DNA of 7,492 bases. Source: Clostridiales bacterium (GTDB lineage: Bacteria; Bacillota; Clostridia; Tissierellales; Dethiosulfatibacteraceae). This document shows positions 6,049 to 7,492 of this stretch, piece after piece. The position numbers were made by a program, and so were the translations under genes. How positions within the stretch are numbered: the first letter of the stretch is position 1; the number at the start of each line of letters is the position of its first letter. The notes below the pieces were generated by a model, which ran no database searches, had not been told where the DNA came from, and was given only the letters and a program-made list of their open reading frames with translations. The DNA is taken from contig DMAP01000044.1 in the NCBI GenBank assembly GCA_003446975.1, positions 1 through 7,492 of the forward strand, read 5' to 3'.

Positions 6049-7492
6049 TAATCGTTTAAAGCGTCAAGTACAAACTCAATTCTCTTAATCAGCAACGATT
6101 TACCAAGAATAATAAAGGTTTTACCCATGTCCGGTCCATGCAACTGACCGGTTACCGCGGCTCTGATAGGCATGAATAAACCTTTGCCTTTTGCCCCCGT
6201 TTCGCTTTTTAGGACATTGAAAATGTTGGCAGAGAACGCCTCGTCAACAGTCTCTGTCTCTGTGAGTTTCACCATGAACGCATTTAAAAGTCTTTTCACA
6301 TGCTCCTGCTGCAATGTGTCTATAACCTCATCGTTTTCGAATGATACTTCATCTCCAAAGAATACGTCCATATGGGAATTGATTTGTGATAAATGATCCA
6401 GTTTTTCCTTCACCAAATCAATAATCTGAATGTATCTGTCTTTATCCCGACGTATATTGTCCTCTGTATCTCTTCCCGATGCTGTGATATGTCTAATCGA
6501 CAGTTCAAATAGCCGGTCATTGTCAGCCTTTTTTATGTAATGGCTATTGATCCAGTTTAGCTTGTCCACATCAAAAACACCGCCTGTGTTGGACACCCTG
6601 TCAAATGAAAACGCCTCAATCAGTTCTTCCATTGTGAATAATTCCTTGTTGTCGTTCGGGCTCCATCCCACTAAAGCCAGATAATTGATCAGTGCCTCAG
6701 GTAGATAGCCCTTATCCACAAAATCAGTCACTGACACATCTCCTTGCCTTTTGCTGAGTTTTTTCTTGTCCTTGTTCAAAACTGTAGGCAAATGAACAAA
6801 TTCAGGGACCTGCCAGCCGTAATAATTGTATAGGACAACTTGTTTAGGTGTGGATGTCAGCCATTCCTCACCTCTGACTATGTGGGTTATCTTCATGAGA
6901 TAGTCATCTATCACCACTGCGAAATGATAGGTGGGATAACCGTCGGACTTGATCAGGACCTGATCGTCAATCTCACTGGCATGAATAGCAATGTCACCTC
7001 TGACCATATCGTGAAACTTGATTTCTTCATTGTCGGGAACTTTGAGTCTTATCACATACTCTTCTCCCCTTTTGATTTTGGCTTCAGCTTCTTCTTTTGG
7101 CAGATTCAAGCAATGCCTGTCGTACATGGGAGTCTGTCCTTCCATTTTTTGCTTGTCGCGTACCTCTTCCAGCCTTTCTTTCGAACAAAAGCAATAATAT
7201 GCGTGACCTTTATCTATTAATTCATGGATGTATGACTGATAGATGTCAAGCCTCTCAGATTGAATATAGGGTCCAAAGTCACCTTTTTGGACGATGGTGC
7301 CGTTCTCCATAAAAACACCTTCATCGTGACTGATGCCTGCCCATTTCAAAGAATTCAACAAATTCTCGATAGCGCCTTCAACCAATCTGGTTCTGTCTGT
7401 ATCTTCTATTCTTAAAACGAATTGTCCTTTGTTTTTACTGGCATAAAGAAAATTGTACAACGCGGTTCTCAAACTACCAATATGCACGTAAC
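6048..7492 (-). CDS. gltX: Glutamyl-tRNA synthetase (5' end cut by window edge)
   Basis: This class I synthetase attaches glutamate to tRNA-Glu. In many Firmicutes it also misacylates tRNA-Gln for later amidation by GatCAB; which type this is cannot be decided here. About 480 residues are visible. The frame is open at the right edge, where it reads ..Y-V-H-I-G-S-L-R-T-A-L-Y, the HIGH motif. The GTG at 7485-7487 is therefore an internal valine, not the start, and roughly 15 N-terminal residues (normally ending APSPTG) lie outside. Other landmarks, numbered from that valine, are RIEDTDRTR (26-34), a CFC...YDRHC zinc-site pattern (C99, C101, Y122, C126), RGEEWLTSTPKQ (205-216), the KLSKRQG motif (243-249), and a helical anticodon-binding C-terminus. 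The stop TAG touches the cysS ribosome binding site, so the two genes are probably co-transcribed. Confidence 0.97.
   Translation of the reverse strand, partial: YVHIGSLRTALYNFLYASKNKGQFVLRIEDTDRTRLVEGAIENLLNSLKWAGISHDEGVFMENGTIVQKGDFGPYIQSERLDIYQSYIHELIDKGHAYYCFCSKERLEEVRDKQKMEGQTPMYDRHCLNLPKEEAEAKIKRGEEYVIRLKVPDNEEIKFHDMVRGDIAIHASEIDDQVLIKSDGYPTYHFAVVIDDYLMKITHIVRGEEWLTSTPKQVVLYNYYGWQVPEFVHLPTVLNKDKKKLSKRQGDVSVTDFVDKGYLPEALINYLALVGWSPNDNKELFTMEELIEAFSFDRVSNTGGVFDVDKLNWINSHYIKKADNDRLFELSIRHITASGRDTEDNIRRDKDRYIQIIDLVKEKLDHLSQINSHMDVFFGDEVSFENDEVIDTLQQEHVKRLLNAFMVKLTETETVDEAFSANIFNVLKSETGAKGKGLFMPIRAAVTGQLHGPDMGKTFIILGKSLLIKRIEFVLDALND

Noticed and set aside
6840..7220. Plus-strand open frame of 126 codons opposite gltX
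   Set aside because: It is antisense to the conserved zinc-site and signature region of glutamyl-tRNA synthetase, and its translation resembles no protein I recognise.
7485..7487. GTG as the start of gltX
   Set aside because: It falls on the residue just before HIGS in the HIGH motif. The frame stays open to the window edge, so the true start is outside.
1..7492. Defence system, CRISPR array, insertion sequence, tRNA or rRNA
   Set aside because: No direct-repeat array, transposase, terminal inverted repeats or structured RNA gene was seen. Nearly every base is inside a recognised housekeeping gene.

Overview
All genes in this window lie on the minus strand and are packed almost without gaps. 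The base composition is moderately AT-rich. Shine-Dalgarno sequences are strong and purine-rich, and one gene uses a TTG start. The order gltX-cysS-mrnC-rlmB-yacP is the classic Firmicutes translation/RNA-processing cluster. Together these point to a Clostridia-type Firmicute. I cannot name the genus from sequence alone.

In the direction of transcription (high to low coordinates), the window opens inside gltX (glutamyl-tRNA synthetase), whose first codons lie beyond base 7492. Next come cysS (cysteinyl-tRNA synthetase), mrnC (Mini-ribonuclease III), rlmB (23S rRNA 2'-O-ribose methyltransferase) and yacP/rae1 (NYN/PIN-like ribosome-associated endoribonuclease). Junctions in this block range from a 19-bp overlap to a 14-nt gap, so it reads as one operon serving aminoacylation, rRNA maturation and modification, and translation-linked mRNA decay.

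A roughly 100-bp gap (2876-2979) is the only substantial intergenic space. It holds a modest stem-loop that may terminate the first operon, then AT-rich candidate promoter elements and a strong ribosome binding site. It leads into a second block: a fold-type III PLP enzyme of the D-serine dehydratase/D-threonine aldolase family, then sbcD and sbcC (the Mre11/Rad50-like nuclease complex). SbcC runs off the left edge after 182 codons. The PLP gene and sbcD are 1 nt apart, and sbcD and sbcC overlap by 14 bp.

There is no convincing novel defence system, mobile element, CRISPR array or RNA gene here; the window is mostly housekeeping. The points most worth a second look are the amino-acid-metabolism PLP enzyme tightly coupled to the sbcDC repair genes, its altered active-site motif, the loss of the usual sigH neighbour after yacP, and the repeated use of Shine-Dalgarno sequences overlapping or touching the previous gene's stop codon.
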